A DNA stretch of 9,883 nt from Candidatus Hydrogenedentota bacterium (GTDB lineage Bacteria; Hydrogenedentota; Hydrogenedentia; Hydrogenedentiales; GCA-2746185). Positions 1 to 6,759 of the stretch are shown piece by piece. Location of the stretch: assembly GCA_012965445.1 (NCBI GenBank), contig DTSJ01000196.1, forward strand, positions 1,988 through 11,870. The letters run 5' to 3'. The notes beneath the pieces are model-generated. The model ran no database searches. It saw nothing but the letters and a program-made list of their open reading frames with translations, and was not told where the DNA came from. The position numbers were made by a program, and so were the translations under genes. Numbering within the stretch: position 1 is the first letter of the stretch; each line of letters opens with the position of its first letter.

Positions 1-256
1 AATCAGATGGGGCTAATGCGGCGATCTCTGCTTTCGGCGCGTAGACCGTTTCGGTTATGACAGGAACGTCGTAGTTCCAGGGGACGAGCAGTCGCGCCAC
101 GACGATCCCCCACATGGCATAGCGCCATCGGGCGGACAGTTTTTTGCCGAGGGCGATTTGCAGGACAAGCACGACGACGAGGACGAGGGAGGCGTGGATG
201 GAAAGTTTCGAGATGATTTCCACAGTCTGATTTGCAAGTGGAGTCAGGTCATTCAT
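1..256 (-). CDS. M56-family (BlaR1/MecR1-type) membrane peptidase, N-terminal fragment
   Basis: Only the first 85 codons are present; the gene runs off the left edge. The start ATG (256) overlaps the end of the repressor gene by 8 nt (ATGAATGA), with GGGAGA upstream, so the two are translationally coupled. The visible part holds a hydrophobic segment at about residues 20-37 (rich in Val/Leu), then a short basic stretch LSARWRYAMWG and a second segment ending VARLLVPW (about 46-60). The W-R-Y...W...RLLVP pattern is typical of the N-terminus of M56 peptidases. Known members are membrane zinc proteases that sense an extracellular signal (beta-lactam in BlaR1) and trigger inactivation of the partner BlaI repressor. 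The HExxH catalytic region and any C-terminal sensor domain lie outside the window, so the signal sensed cannot be inferred. The family assignment rests on this N-terminal pattern plus the BlaI neighbour. Confidence 0.8.
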   Translation of the reverse strand, partial: MNDLTPLANQTVEIISKLSIHASLVLVVVLVLQIALGKKLSARWRYAMWGIVVARLLVPWNYDVPVITETVYAPKAEIAALAPSD

Positions 257-644
257 GAGTCTTGTCTCCCGCAAGGTTGTTTCCGCGTTCGTTGATGAGC
301 GCGCGCAGTTCGTCGAGTTCATCGCTTGAGAGCATGTCGTTTTCCACGAGGTGCGCAATCAGTGGAACAGGCTGTGCACCGAAGAAGCGCTGGAGGAATG
401 ATTGGCTTACCATGACCAGACTCGCTTCGCGTTCCATCGCCGGGGTGAAGACCCAAACGCCGTGTTTTTTCTCGCGACTGACCGCTTCTTTTTTCAGCAT
501 CCTGTTGAGCAGGGAGCGAACGGTTTTGACATGGCAGTTATGATGCTCCGGGAGTTTCTCATGCACTTCGCTGGCGCTCAGGGGTGAGAGCGCCCAGAGT
601 ACCTCCATGATCTCCCATTCGAGAGTAGAGAGTTTCGTACCCAT
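249..644 (-). CDS. BlaI/MecI/CopY-family transcriptional repressor
   Basis: This 131-residue winged-helix repressor has the family's usual length. Residues 6-18 (STLEWEIMEVLWA) are the family's opening helix. The recognition region is around 38-53 (HVKTVRSLLNRMLKK) and the wing is EKKHGVWVFTP (58-68). The C-terminal half (77-118) is the dimerisation helix region ending SSDELDELRALI. Known members bind dyads in the promoters of their own operon and target genes as dimers and are cleaved when the partner M56 protease is activated. The Asn-Phe dipeptide at which staphylococcal BlaI is cut is absent, so inactivation, if proteolytic, would use another site. AGGAG (651-655) lies 6 nt before the ATG. 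The downstream M56 gene overlaps by 8 nt. The promoter at 698-726 contains two dyads, consistent with autoregulation. The specific target (beta-lactam, copper or other stress) cannot be told. Confidence 0.92.
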   Translation of the reverse strand: MGTKLSTLEWEIMEVLWALSPLSASEVHEKLPEHHNCHVKTVRSLLNRMLKKEAVSREKKHGVWVFTPAMEREASLVMVSQSFLQRFFGAQPVPLIAHLVENDMLSSDELDELRALINERGNNLAGDKTHE

Positions 645-697
645 GTTTTTCTCCTGATTGCCGATGCAGCCCGGCGACTAAGTAACGAACCAGACCC

Positions 698-726
698 AAT
701 ATACAACAAGTTGTTACCTTTGTCGA
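698..726 (-). promoter_or_regulatory. Promoter of the BlaI-M56 operon
   Basis: On the minus strand a -35 box TCGACA (726-721) is separated by exactly 17 nt from a -10 box TATATT (703-698). Each box matches the sigma-70 consensus at 5 of 6 positions. Transcription would start near 690, leaving a leader of roughly 45 nt before the repressor ATG. The -35 box lies inside a palindrome and the spacer contains a second dyad, so a bound repressor would block polymerase. Confidence 0.65.
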
Positions 727-730
727 CAAA
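705..730. promoter_or_regulatory. Putative repressor operator(s): 12-bp palindrome plus AACAA-G-TTGTT dyad
   Basis: TTTGTCGACAAA (719-730) is a perfect 12-bp palindrome covering the -35 box. AACAAGTTGTT (705-715) is a second dyad with 5-bp perfect arms around a central G, located in the promoter spacer. GTTAC/GTAAC half-motifs flank them. Position and symmetry fit autoregulation by the adjacent BlaI-type protein. The sequence is not the staphylococcal TACA/TGTA-type box, so binding by this repressor is inferred from location only. Confidence 0.5.
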
Positions 731-826
731 AAGTTACTATTAGGTTTTAGGCTCGTTATCATTGGACAGAAGAATACCGATGCCCGGTCTGGACAGCGGC
801 ATAGGTGATTGGATTGTTGACGTCGA

Positions 827-2092
827 CTAGAGTTTTTTGATGAAATCGATGATGGCCATGGTGGCGCGTTGGTCGTAGGCGCGGCCATCGGGGTGGTATC
901 CGCTGAGAGCGGGCCAGGAGGAGAGCTTGACGATGACGAGGTCGTGTTCGGGGACGATGATGATATTTTGTCCGGCGACACCCCTGGCTGAGAACGCATT
1001 GAATTCAGGGTGGACCCACCATTGATTGCGATATCCCTGTCCGGGAGCTCCGATGTCGATGGCGTTTTTCTGTATGTCTTTAATGAAGTCCGCCGGGACG
1101 ACTTGTTTGCCGTTGATTTTGCCGCCCTGCTCCATCATCAGTCCAAACCGGGCTGCATCGCGCAGGGTCGTATTGAGTCCGCCGCCCATCCAGGGTGTTC
1201 TGTTCAGATCGGAAATCACATAGGCGTCGCGTTCTGCGCCGAGCTTGGCCCAGATTTCGGTGGAGAGCAGTTCCGCGAGATGACGCTTTGATGCGCGCTG
1301 AACGACCCATCCCAGCGCGTCGGTGTTCGCGGTGACGTAGTGGAACTGTGCGCCGTGTTCGCCTTCTTTCGGATATTTCGGGAGCACGTCGTAGAGGGTG
1401 AGCCCGTCAGGGTTCGGGCTGGCGTTTGACGCCCTCGCATATACATATATATCGGAGTCCGGATCGTCATAGATTTCGGTGTATTTGATGCCGACCGTCA
1501 TGTCGAGCAGATGGCGCACGGTCGCGTTGCTGTAGGCACCATCTTTCATTTCAGGTACGTACTTGGAGATTTTCGCGTTGGTGTCCAGTTGTCCGCGATC
1601 AGCGATGATGCCCGCGAGGTTTCCGGTGAACGATTTCGACATCGAGAAAAAGTTGTGATACGAGTCGTCGCTCATGCTGTTCATGTAAACTTCGGCGAGG
1701 ATGTTGCCTTCGTGCAGCACGAGGAAACCGTCGGTGTAGCTGGCTTCGAGCCAGTAGCCGATTGTTCCGGCTTCGCCATCGAGATTGTTGACGGGTATAT
1801 CGGATATCGGTTTCGGCGTAGACGGCAACTGATACACGGAGCCGTCTCCGCGTGAAATTTCGATGGTGGACGTGATTTCGCGGACGTGTTGCAAACCCCA
1901 GCGATTGTGAGGTCCGACGAACCAGTTGGTCTTATCGACCCGCGTTTCTGGAGCGGGGGGGACGCCGTTCATGAAGTCGGCGGCATCCGGGCCTGCGTGA
2001 GTGGGCGGGCTCATGACTGTCACAAGCGGTAGTGCGAATAGAATAATTGCTTTCGATATAGATTTATGTGATCCGGTTCGGAACCTGTTCAT
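827..2092 (-). CDS. Secreted class C beta-lactamase-fold serine hydrolase, 6-aminohexanoate-dimer hydrolase (NylB)-like
   Basis: This 421-residue protein starts with a basic N-terminus and a hydrophobic stretch (about 14-32, ending near THA-GP), which predicts Sec export. The penicillin-recognising serine fold is shown by SMSK (Ser150 nucleophile, Lys153) in FFSMSKSFTG. It is also shown by the tyrosine region HYVTANTDALGWVV (Tyr252, Asn256), the IWAKLGAERDAY segment (280-291) and WMGGGLNTTLRDAARFG (301-317). Towards the C-terminus, the segment around residues 369-380 (ARGVAGQNIIIV) replaces the KTG-type third motif. These features resemble NylB-like and esterase members rather than true AmpC enzymes. 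The family hydrolyses amide or ester bonds; the substrate is unknown. AGGAG (2103-2107) lies 10 nt before the ATG. The BlaI/M56 pair lies downstream on the same strand, 182 bp away with its own promoter, so co-transcription is not required. I see no convincing promoter for this gene. Confidence 0.85.
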   Translation of the reverse strand: MNRFRTGSHKSISKAIILFALPLVTVMSPPTHAGPDAADFMNGVPPAPETRVDKTNWFVGPHNRWGLQHVREITSTIEISRGDGSVYQLPSTPKPISDIPVNNLDGEAGTIGYWLEASYTDGFLVLHEGNILAEVYMNSMSDDSYHNFFSMSKSFTGNLAGIIADRGQLDTNAKISKYVPEMKDGAYSNATVRHLLDMTVGIKYTEIYDDPDSDIYVYARASNASPNPDGLTLYDVLPKYPKEGEHGAQFHYVTANTDALGWVVQRASKRHLAELLSTEIWAKLGAERDAYVISDLNRTPWMGGGLNTTLRDAARFGLMMEQGGKINGKQVVPADFIKDIQKNAIDIGAPGQGYRNQWWVHPEFNAFSARGVAGQNIIIVPEHDLVIVKLSSWPALSGYHPDGRAYDQRATMAIIDFIKKL

Positions 2093-2106
2093 GACGGGAT
2101 TACTCC

Positions 2107-2134
2107 TATTTGCAGTAAAATATTTGCAGTAAAA
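2107..2134. repeat. Perfect tandem duplication of a 14-bp unit upstream of the serine hydrolase gene
   Basis: The unit TATTTGCAGTAAAA occurs twice back to back (2107-2120 and 2121-2134) without mismatch. It lies immediately upstream of the hydrolase Shine-Dalgarno sequence in the minus-strand direction, so it is in that gene's leader or core promoter. Such short tandem units can vary in copy number by slippage. Confidence 0.9.
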
Positions 2135-2233
2135 ATGTCGATTCGGGTGTCATTGTGACCTATTTTCGGATTTGTTTCCACTCTTTCGAACCCTTGCACG
2201 CTGGACAAGATCAGTCAAAATTTATTCTACGTA

Positions 2234-2250
2234 GTCGATTTGGGATCGAC
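2234..2250. promoter_or_regulatory. Operator-like dyad GTCGAT-N5-ATCGAC
   Basis: Perfect 6-bp arms are separated by TTGGG, in the divergent region between the serine hydrolase and the ankyrin gene. It sits 12 bp upstream of the -35 box of the ankyrin gene promoter. An 8-bp palindrome, CTACGTAG (2227-2234), adjoins it. The position suits an activator or repressor site; the binding protein is unknown. Confidence 0.35.
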
Positions 2251-2262
2251 GGTCAGGTGAGG

Positions 2263-2291
2263 TTGAAGTTGACTGGCACTGTTTGTACAAT
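2263..2291 (+). promoter_or_regulatory. Promoter of the ankyrin-repeat gene
   Basis: TTGAAG (2263-2268) and TACAAT (2286-2291) are separated by 17 nt. The -10 box matches consensus at 5 of 6 positions and the -35 at 4 of 6. Transcription would begin near 2298, giving a leader of about 78 nt. This makes an ATG at 2283 unusable and supports the start at 2376. Confidence 0.5.
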
Positions 2292-2307
2292 GCCGATATC
2301 AGAGTTC

Positions 2308-2369
2308 GAGGGGTAATGACCAAGCGATATTACCGGACTTTCGACCCCTCCTTTACCTGCATAGGGGAG
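2308..2369 (+). promoter_or_regulatory. 5' leader with competing hairpins, one sequestering the ribosome binding site
   Basis: GAGGGGT (2308-2314) pairs perfectly with ACCCCTC (2344-2350). Within it GGTAAT (2312-2317) can instead pair with ATTACC (2329-2334). The same C-rich strand can also pair with the Shine-Dalgarno: CTCCTTT (2348-2354) with AGGGGAG (2363-2369), seven pairs including two G-U, with an 8-nt loop. The first and last structures are mutually exclusive, the arrangement of a translational switch. No known riboswitch or protein-binding class is recognised; a chance purine/pyrimidine match is possible. Confidence 0.35.
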
Positions 2370-2375
2370 TACGAC

Positions 2376-3650
2376 ATGAATCGCTGGCTCATTGGATTAA
2401 TCGTTGTTGTCGTGCTTCTTTTGCTTTTGCCGATTGTCGGAATGTTTATCGGCGGAGAAGAATATGAAGAATCGAACCAATCGAATGCTCTGGATTCGCC
2501 GCAGACACCGAAGGTATCCGTACGGTTTTCGGATTCTCCGATTCACATTGCTGCCCGGGACGGTAAAATGGGAGCCATCAACGATGCTTTGGCTTCAGGC
2601 GCAACTATAAATGCGCAAGACGAATTTGGAAAGACGCCGCTCCATTACTCCGCCGAAAACGGGCACGGTCAGACGAGCCAGACATTGGTGTCGAAGGGCG
2701 CGAATCCAAATATTCGCGACTCTCAAGGATATTCGCCTTACGATCTCGCGATCGGAAATGGACACAGCCAGACTGCTGCGAATCTGGCAAGTCTTTCGAA
2801 AATGGACGCCGAAGTTTCCGGGATACAGCGAATCAACCCGTCCCTAAACTATCGCGACCTCGCTAGTTTTGAACAGGCCATCGGTCAGCCTGGTACTCTT
2901 TTGAAAAGCAAACATGTCTGGCTCTTTGCACCGAAATCGGTGGAGAGGGGAGCAGAGATTGTTCATCCGTATCTCGTCAATGCTTATGATGCGCTCTATG
3001 AGATCGTTGGCGTACACACGCGGTACATCATTGTCGTATACAACTTTCCGAAGGGCCATAGTGCTGCTTTCGGTGGTACGAGCAATTGTACTATCTGGTA
3101 CGACGACTCGAATCTGAGACTCGATCAGCACGAAGAGTGGAGAAAACACCGCGTTCCTCACGTATCAGGTTACATAGAGGAAATGGCCCACAATTTTAAC
3201 TTCACGCAATTCGGATGGGAAATGGTCGGTTGGACCATCGGGATCAAAGCCAGCCAGCAAGTTGCCGACAACCCTCGATTCCAGGAAAGTCTTGTGCGCA
3301 CGCGAAATGGTCAACGGGAAACCTACGAGCGTTATCGCAGACTTGATTTCACCTTTCCATCGGACATCCCCGAGAATCAGGTGGATCGCATCCACGCCTA
3401 TATCTTAAACCAATGCGAACAGCAGTACGGCGCGAAATTCTGGCACGATTTTTTTCTTGAGGCCAAAAAACAAACGGCAGACCTAAACAGCGCAAGTCGT
3501 GACGAACGATATCGGATAACCATTAATTGCTTCGACAGCTTACCGGGTCTGAACTTCAAAGAGATGCTGCGGGAAAATCACATCTCCTTGACGACTGATA
3601 TAAAGTCCATGAATCCCGAAAAACCCGGCTGGAACCGTAAACTGCAATAG
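2376..3650 (+). CDS. Membrane-anchored ankyrin-repeat protein with a degenerate zincin-like C-terminal domain
   Basis: The start at 2376 (424 residues) is chosen because GGGGAG (2364-2369) lies 6 nt upstream and the first residues form a clear membrane segment (5-25, LIGLIVVVVLLLLLPIVGMF). A longer frame from 2283 overlaps the promoter. A linker (27-52) leads to about three ankyrin repeats (54-140): SPIHIAARDGKMGAINDAL, then KTPLHYSAENGHGQTSQTL, then YSPYDLAIGNGHSQTAANL, joined by G-A-N-x-N turns. The rest (about 155-424) is a globular domain. It has IWYDD (240-244), GYIEEMAHNF (265-274) and FGWEMVGW (279-286), the last two resembling HExxH and a downstream glutamate ligand of gluzincins. The first His is Glu268 here (Glu268-Glu269-x-x-His272; Glu282 downstream). 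The C-terminal part (YGAKFWHDFF, 351-360) also recalls zincin tails. Ankyrin repeats bind proteins. I cannot name a family for the C-terminal domain, and catalysis is doubtful. The ankyrin and membrane assignments are firm. Confidence 0.85.
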   Translation: MNRWLIGLIVVVVLLLLLPIVGMFIGGEEYEESNQSNALDSPQTPKVSVRFSDSPIHIAARDGKMGAINDALASGATINAQDEFGKTPLHYSAENGHGQTSQTLVSKGANPNIRDSQGYSPYDLAIGNGHSQTAANLASLSKMDAEVSGIQRINPSLNYRDLASFEQAIGQPGTLLKSKHVWLFAPKSVERGAEIVHPYLVNAYDALYEIVGVHTRYIIVVYNFPKGHSAAFGGTSNCTIWYDDSNLRLDQHEEWRKHRVPHVSGYIEEMAHNFNFTQFGWEMVGWTIGIKASQQVADNPRFQESLVRTRNGQRETYERYRRLDFTFPSDIPENQVDRIHAYILNQCEQQYGAKFWHDFFLEAKKQTADLNSASRDERYRITINCFDSLPGLNFKEMLRENHISLTTDIKSMNPEKPGWNRKLQ

Positions 3651-3665
3651 ACGATATGGCGACAA

Positions 3666-6578
3666 TCAATCCTTCTCCAAGCCCGGATGATCCTTCGGTT
3701 CGGGATCGGGAAAATCATTCCAGTTGAGGATGGTGTTGTGGACGAAGGTGTGATCGCCGTGGTTGAGATAGCGGTGCATGGGGTTGAAGCTGAAGAGGAT
3801 TACGCGGCCGCCGTCGTTCCGAGGGATGTCGATGATCGCACCCTTCTTTTCGATACTGTCCTTCTTGTCCACGTAGCCGCTGAGCAGGAATGTCTTTTTG
3901 TCTGAGGGCTTGTCATTGGATTCGTCGTCGTCGGCATCTTCTTCTTCACCATCTTCATTTTCTTCGTCGCCCTCTTCCTTATCGTCGTCCTCTTCGTCGC
4001 GGATGGGTTCGGTGCCGTACTGCATGACGATCCAGTGGTCGAACTTTTTGGGGACGGAATAGAGCGGGCCGTTGGTGCGGAAGACGTGGTTGATTTCTTC
4101 GTAGCCGTATACGATGGGGTGGTTTTTGCGCAGGAGTTTCGTCTGGATAGCTGAACCGGGTGTCTGGACACCTCCGGCTCTGGACACATTGCGCACGAGG
4201 CCGAAGTCCGTAGCGAGTACGCCTGAGGAACCGAGCAGCACGAGCGTGCCGCCTTTGTTGAGGAAGGACTCGAGATTTTGCAGTCCTTCGAAGCCCATGC
4301 CGCGGGTAATGTTGCGTGCGTTGTCTACCGCGCCGTGGCTGGGGAATTCCTTGGTCCCCGTGTAGGCATGTTCGCCGAATTTGGGATCGCGACCGTGTAC
4401 GAGCGCCTTTGCAGATGCACCGCCCTGATGCGCCATGATGATCATGTCGTACTTTGAGCGCAGACCGCCGGAGCGCACGGTGAAGTCGGCGATGTAGTCG
4501 TAGGGGATGCCGTAGTGTTCGAGTGTGAAGCGTACCCAGCCGTCGGCCTGAGTGCTGACCCAGTTGTGAAGGAGGGCAATGCGCGGCAGGTCGAGTTCGT
4601 GCGCGGGGACGTTGGGGATTTCATCGAGCGGATAAAAATAGAGCATGTTGTCCGCGGCGACTTGTTCCAGTTGTCCCTTGAGTCCGCGTTTGTGCGGAAT
4701 GATCCAGCTTCCGATCGGGAAGGTCTCGCCTCCGGATTCGAAAGCTTCTTCGGCGGCGTTAATCTTGAAGCGCTTGAGCGCGTAGCGCGCGGTGATGAGT
4801 GTGTTGTTGCCTTGATGCTTGACCGCGTAGGCCGCCGGATCTTCCCCGCGTACGTCGCCGGGAAACGAGACCGTTTCCGTGACGAGGGTTATGTCCTCGT
4901 TTTCGAGAATTGACTCGTCTTCGATTGGATCAGTCTGCACGCGATAAAGCAGTCCGAGTGTCCATGAAACATCATCATAGGGACGATGCTCGGCATCTTT
5001 CGGGAAGAGCTGCTTTGCAAGGAGATTGCGCGCGTGTTTTCCGTAGGGCTGGTCGAGGCGCACAATGAAGTCGCCCGCCGCGTATTCAGTGTCGTCAATT
5101 TCAAAGTCGCTGTTTGCGCGATGCACTTCGAGGTCATGCCGACGCAACTGGTTGATGAGATAGGCCACGCGAGACGGGTCGTCCTGATCGGCGGGAATGA
5201 CCCAGGCGTGGGGTGCTTCATTTCTCCCCGCGTTGATGCTGTTCTGCCCTTTTTTGTAGTAATTGTCCAGCAGATTCGCGCCATTCTGCGATAACCAGTT
5301 GAGCGACGCGAGCACACCGGACTGCATGTAGTTCGTGTTGTTCCTGAGCGACCACGTGACCTTTTTGTCCGGCGGATCTGCGCGATACCACTGCTGCGAG
5401 GTCAGGTCTTTGCCCGCGTATTTCGCGTTGGAGAGGTCGCGTTCCATCGTGCGGGCGGAAGCGTTGCCGAAGGTTTCATAGAAGCGGCCCATCGAATTGT
5501 GGTTGTTCGTGACCCAAAGCAGATAGCTCGGATTCCAGCCCGTATAGAAGCCCCAGGTCCAGACGCCCTGTAAACCTTGCCGTTGAAGTTCAGCCAATTC
5601 ATAGGACGCAGCCCACTGCCACTCACGGATCGTAATCGGATCGACGGAGCGATTGTACGGCCCCGTTCCGCCGGAGACATACATCAGCGGAACGGATTCA
5701 TGCAGGTCGAGCGAATAGATCGGATGCCAGTCGCGGAAGGCCTGCACGTAATTTTGGGTGAGCATTTGCGAGATCTGAATACCGTCGCGATTGTTGTCGT
5801 GAAAAACATACTTGCCCCAATACGGCGGCGACATGCTGGGGATGTAGTCCCGAGAGTCAAAATTCTGCAGATAGCGGTAGTACCAATCCACGACCTTCGC
5901 GCGTCCATCGACATCGGTGATTGGCGTGATGAGGAGGATCACATTGTCCCGAATATTCTTGATGTCCGGATGGTTCGACACCGCGAGTCGATAAGCGAGT
6001 TCCATGACCATTTCCGGCGGCCCGGTTTCGGGAGAGTGAAGTCCCGCTGTGATGTGCATGATCGGTTTTGCTTTGCGAATGATCTCTCTCGCCTGCTCTG
6101 GAGAGGTCTTGCGCGGATCGGACAACTCGTCCATGTATCCTTGGAACTGCTCGAGGCGCGACATATTGTCTTCCGACGAAACGATGACTATGTGCATCTT
6201 GCGGCCTTCTTCCGTATCTCCGATTTCTCTGAGTTCCACACGCGGGGAAGCGGCGGCAAGTGCTTCGAAGTATCGAATTTCGTCCGCTGGACGCGTCAAT
6301 TTTCCTTCCGTTCCAGCAATGTAGCCGAGAATATCGCGCGGGGAGGGGACGCTAGGGTGTTCGGGGATATAGCTTACGATAGGCGTGATGTATTTGGGGT
6401 CCGTCGTGTACTTGTGTATGTCTCCCGTACCGATTTCGTCAACCTGGTCAAACTGCGCCGTGTTGCGCCAGTCCGCGGTAGGTCCCGCGCCTTTTGCAGG
6501 ATCATCGGTCTCGTATCCGAATGCTGCCGCAGCGAATGTGAGGGTTAGTGCAAGGATGGATCGATTGATGTGCCGCAT
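3666..6578 (-). CDS. Large secreted M14-family zinc carboxypeptidase with C-terminal amidotransferase-like domain
   Basis: The protein has 970 residues with a signal peptide (1-20, SILALTLTFAAAAFG). The M14 domain spans about 80-400. Zinc ligands are His181 and Glu184 (GLHSPETG) and His293 (SLDLHES). Asn263-Arg264 (HDNNRDG) match the substrate-carboxylate binding pair, and Glu368 (FYETFGN) is the catalytic base. All key residues are present, so activity is likely. Known M14 enzymes remove C-terminal or short-peptide residues in the periplasm or outside the cell. The rest is far longer than a simple carboxypeptidase. Residues 455-660 form a mixed region. Residues 664-935 look like a class I amidotransferase/ThuA-like fold (ALLHNWVSTQADGWVRFTLE; FLNKGGTLVLLGSSG), as found in related long M14 proteins, interrupted by an acidic stretch (860-893). 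AGGGAG lies about 9 nt upstream of the ATG. The end converges on the ankyrin gene with a 15-nt gap. Confidence 0.93.
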   Translation of the reverse strand: MRHINRSILALTLTFAAAAFGYETDDPAKGAGPTADWRNTAQFDQVDEIGTGDIHKYTTDPKYITPIVSYIPEHPSVPSPRDILGYIAGTEGKLTRPADEIRYFEALAAASPRVELREIGDTEEGRKMHIVIVSSEDNMSRLEQFQGYMDELSDPRKTSPEQAREIIRKAKPIMHITAGLHSPETGPPEMVMELAYRLAVSNHPDIKNIRDNVILLITPITDVDGRAKVVDWYYRYLQNFDSRDYIPSMSPPYWGKYVFHDNNRDGIQISQMLTQNYVQAFRDWHPIYSLDLHESVPLMYVSGGTGPYNRSVDPITIREWQWAASYELAELQRQGLQGVWTWGFYTGWNPSYLLWVTNNHNSMGRFYETFGNASARTMERDLSNAKYAGKDLTSQQWYRADPPDKKVTWSLRNNTNYMQSGVLASLNWLSQNGANLLDNYYKKGQNSINAGRNEAPHAWVIPADQDDPSRVAYLINQLRRHDLEVHRANSDFEIDDTEYAAGDFIVRLDQPYGKHARNLLAKQLFPKDAEHRPYDDVSWTLGLLYRVQTDPIEDESILENEDITLVTETVSFPGDVRGEDPAAYAVKHQGNNTLITARYALKRFKINAAEEAFESGGETFPIGSWIIPHKRGLKGQLEQVAADNMLYFYPLDEIPNVPAHELDLPRIALLHNWVSTQADGWVRFTLEHYGIPYDYIADFTVRSGGLRSKYDMIIMAHQGGASAKALVHGRDPKFGEHAYTGTKEFPSHGAVDNARNITRGMGFEGLQNLESFLNKGGTLVLLGSSGVLATDFGLVRNVSRAGGVQTPGSAIQTKLLRKNHPIVYGYEEINHVFRTNGPLYSVPKKFDHWIVMQYGTEPIRDEEDDDKEEGDEENEDGEEEDADDDESNDKPSDKKTFLLSGYVDKKDSIEKKGAIIDIPRNDGGRVILFSFNPMHRYLNHGDHTFVHNTILNWNDFPDPEPKDHPGLEKD
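3900..4001 (-). repeat. Low-complexity acidic-codon tract inside the M14 gene
   Basis: Residues 860-893 are almost entirely Asp and Glu (DEEDDDKEEGDEENEDGEEE and onward). The DNA is a run of GAA/GAG/GAC/GAT codons, seen on the plus strand as TCTTC/CGTCGTC repeats. It sits in a loop of the C-terminal domain. It may bind calcium or hold a flexible, highly charged surface, and could vary in length between relatives. Confidence 0.85.
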
Positions 6579-6759
6579 AGTACCCGACTCCCTTTATGAA
6601 ACCGATTGAATTAACAAGTAATCCCCGAATGCCCGCCAAAGTTGCACCGGGAACGCGTTCGATGACTCGATTCAATACAGTACCATCTTTATAGATCTGA
6701 ATAAAGGGGTGAGGGGGAATGTAGGGAAGCAGTCGGTTTTCACGGAGAACCTTGCTGCC
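6579..6759. other. Intergenic region between sirtuin and M14 peptidase
   Basis: The 181-bp gap between two minus-strand genes holds no ORF of note. A -10-like TATAAA (minus strand, 6693-6688) lies within the inverted repeat CTTTAT-N8-ATAAAG, but no matching -35 is seen, so any promoter of the peptidase gene is weakly supported. An imperfect hairpin (GCAG 6729-6732 with CTGC 6755-6758; GGTT 6735-6738 with AACC 6748-6751) follows the sirtuin stop but lacks a T-tract. It is not called a terminator. Confidence 0.5.

Noticed and set aside
55..237. Minus-strand 60-codon frame inside the M56 fragment
   Set aside because: It is a Ser/Pro/Cys-rich frame-shifted shadow; the frame starting at 256 gives membrane segments and the M56 pattern.
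780..804. Hairpin ATGCC...GGCAT downstream of the serine hydrolase as a terminator
   Set aside because: Only 5 bp with a 13-nt loop and no T-tract in the transcript direction.
559..999. Minus-strand 146-codon frame across the hydrolase 3' end
   Set aside because: It is out of frame with the SxxK serine hydrolase and the BlaI gene, and is Ser/Pro-rich low-complexity translation.
2272..2291. Sigma-54 promoter (TGGCAC followed by TTGT)
   Set aside because: The GC of the -12 element is missing and the spacing does not fit; the sigma-70 boxes TTGAAG/TACAAT at 17 nt are better.
2283..2375. Longer start for the ankyrin gene (ATG 2283)
   Set aside because: The ATG lies inside the predicted promoter, has no Shine-Dalgarno, and adds 31 residues before a membrane anchor that starts naturally at Met 2376.
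5577..6548. Long plus-strand open frame (323 codons) opposite the M14 gene
   Set aside because: It lies wholly antisense to a gene with full catalytic motifs, is Arg/Val-rich with no recognisable domain, and has no convincing ribosome binding site.
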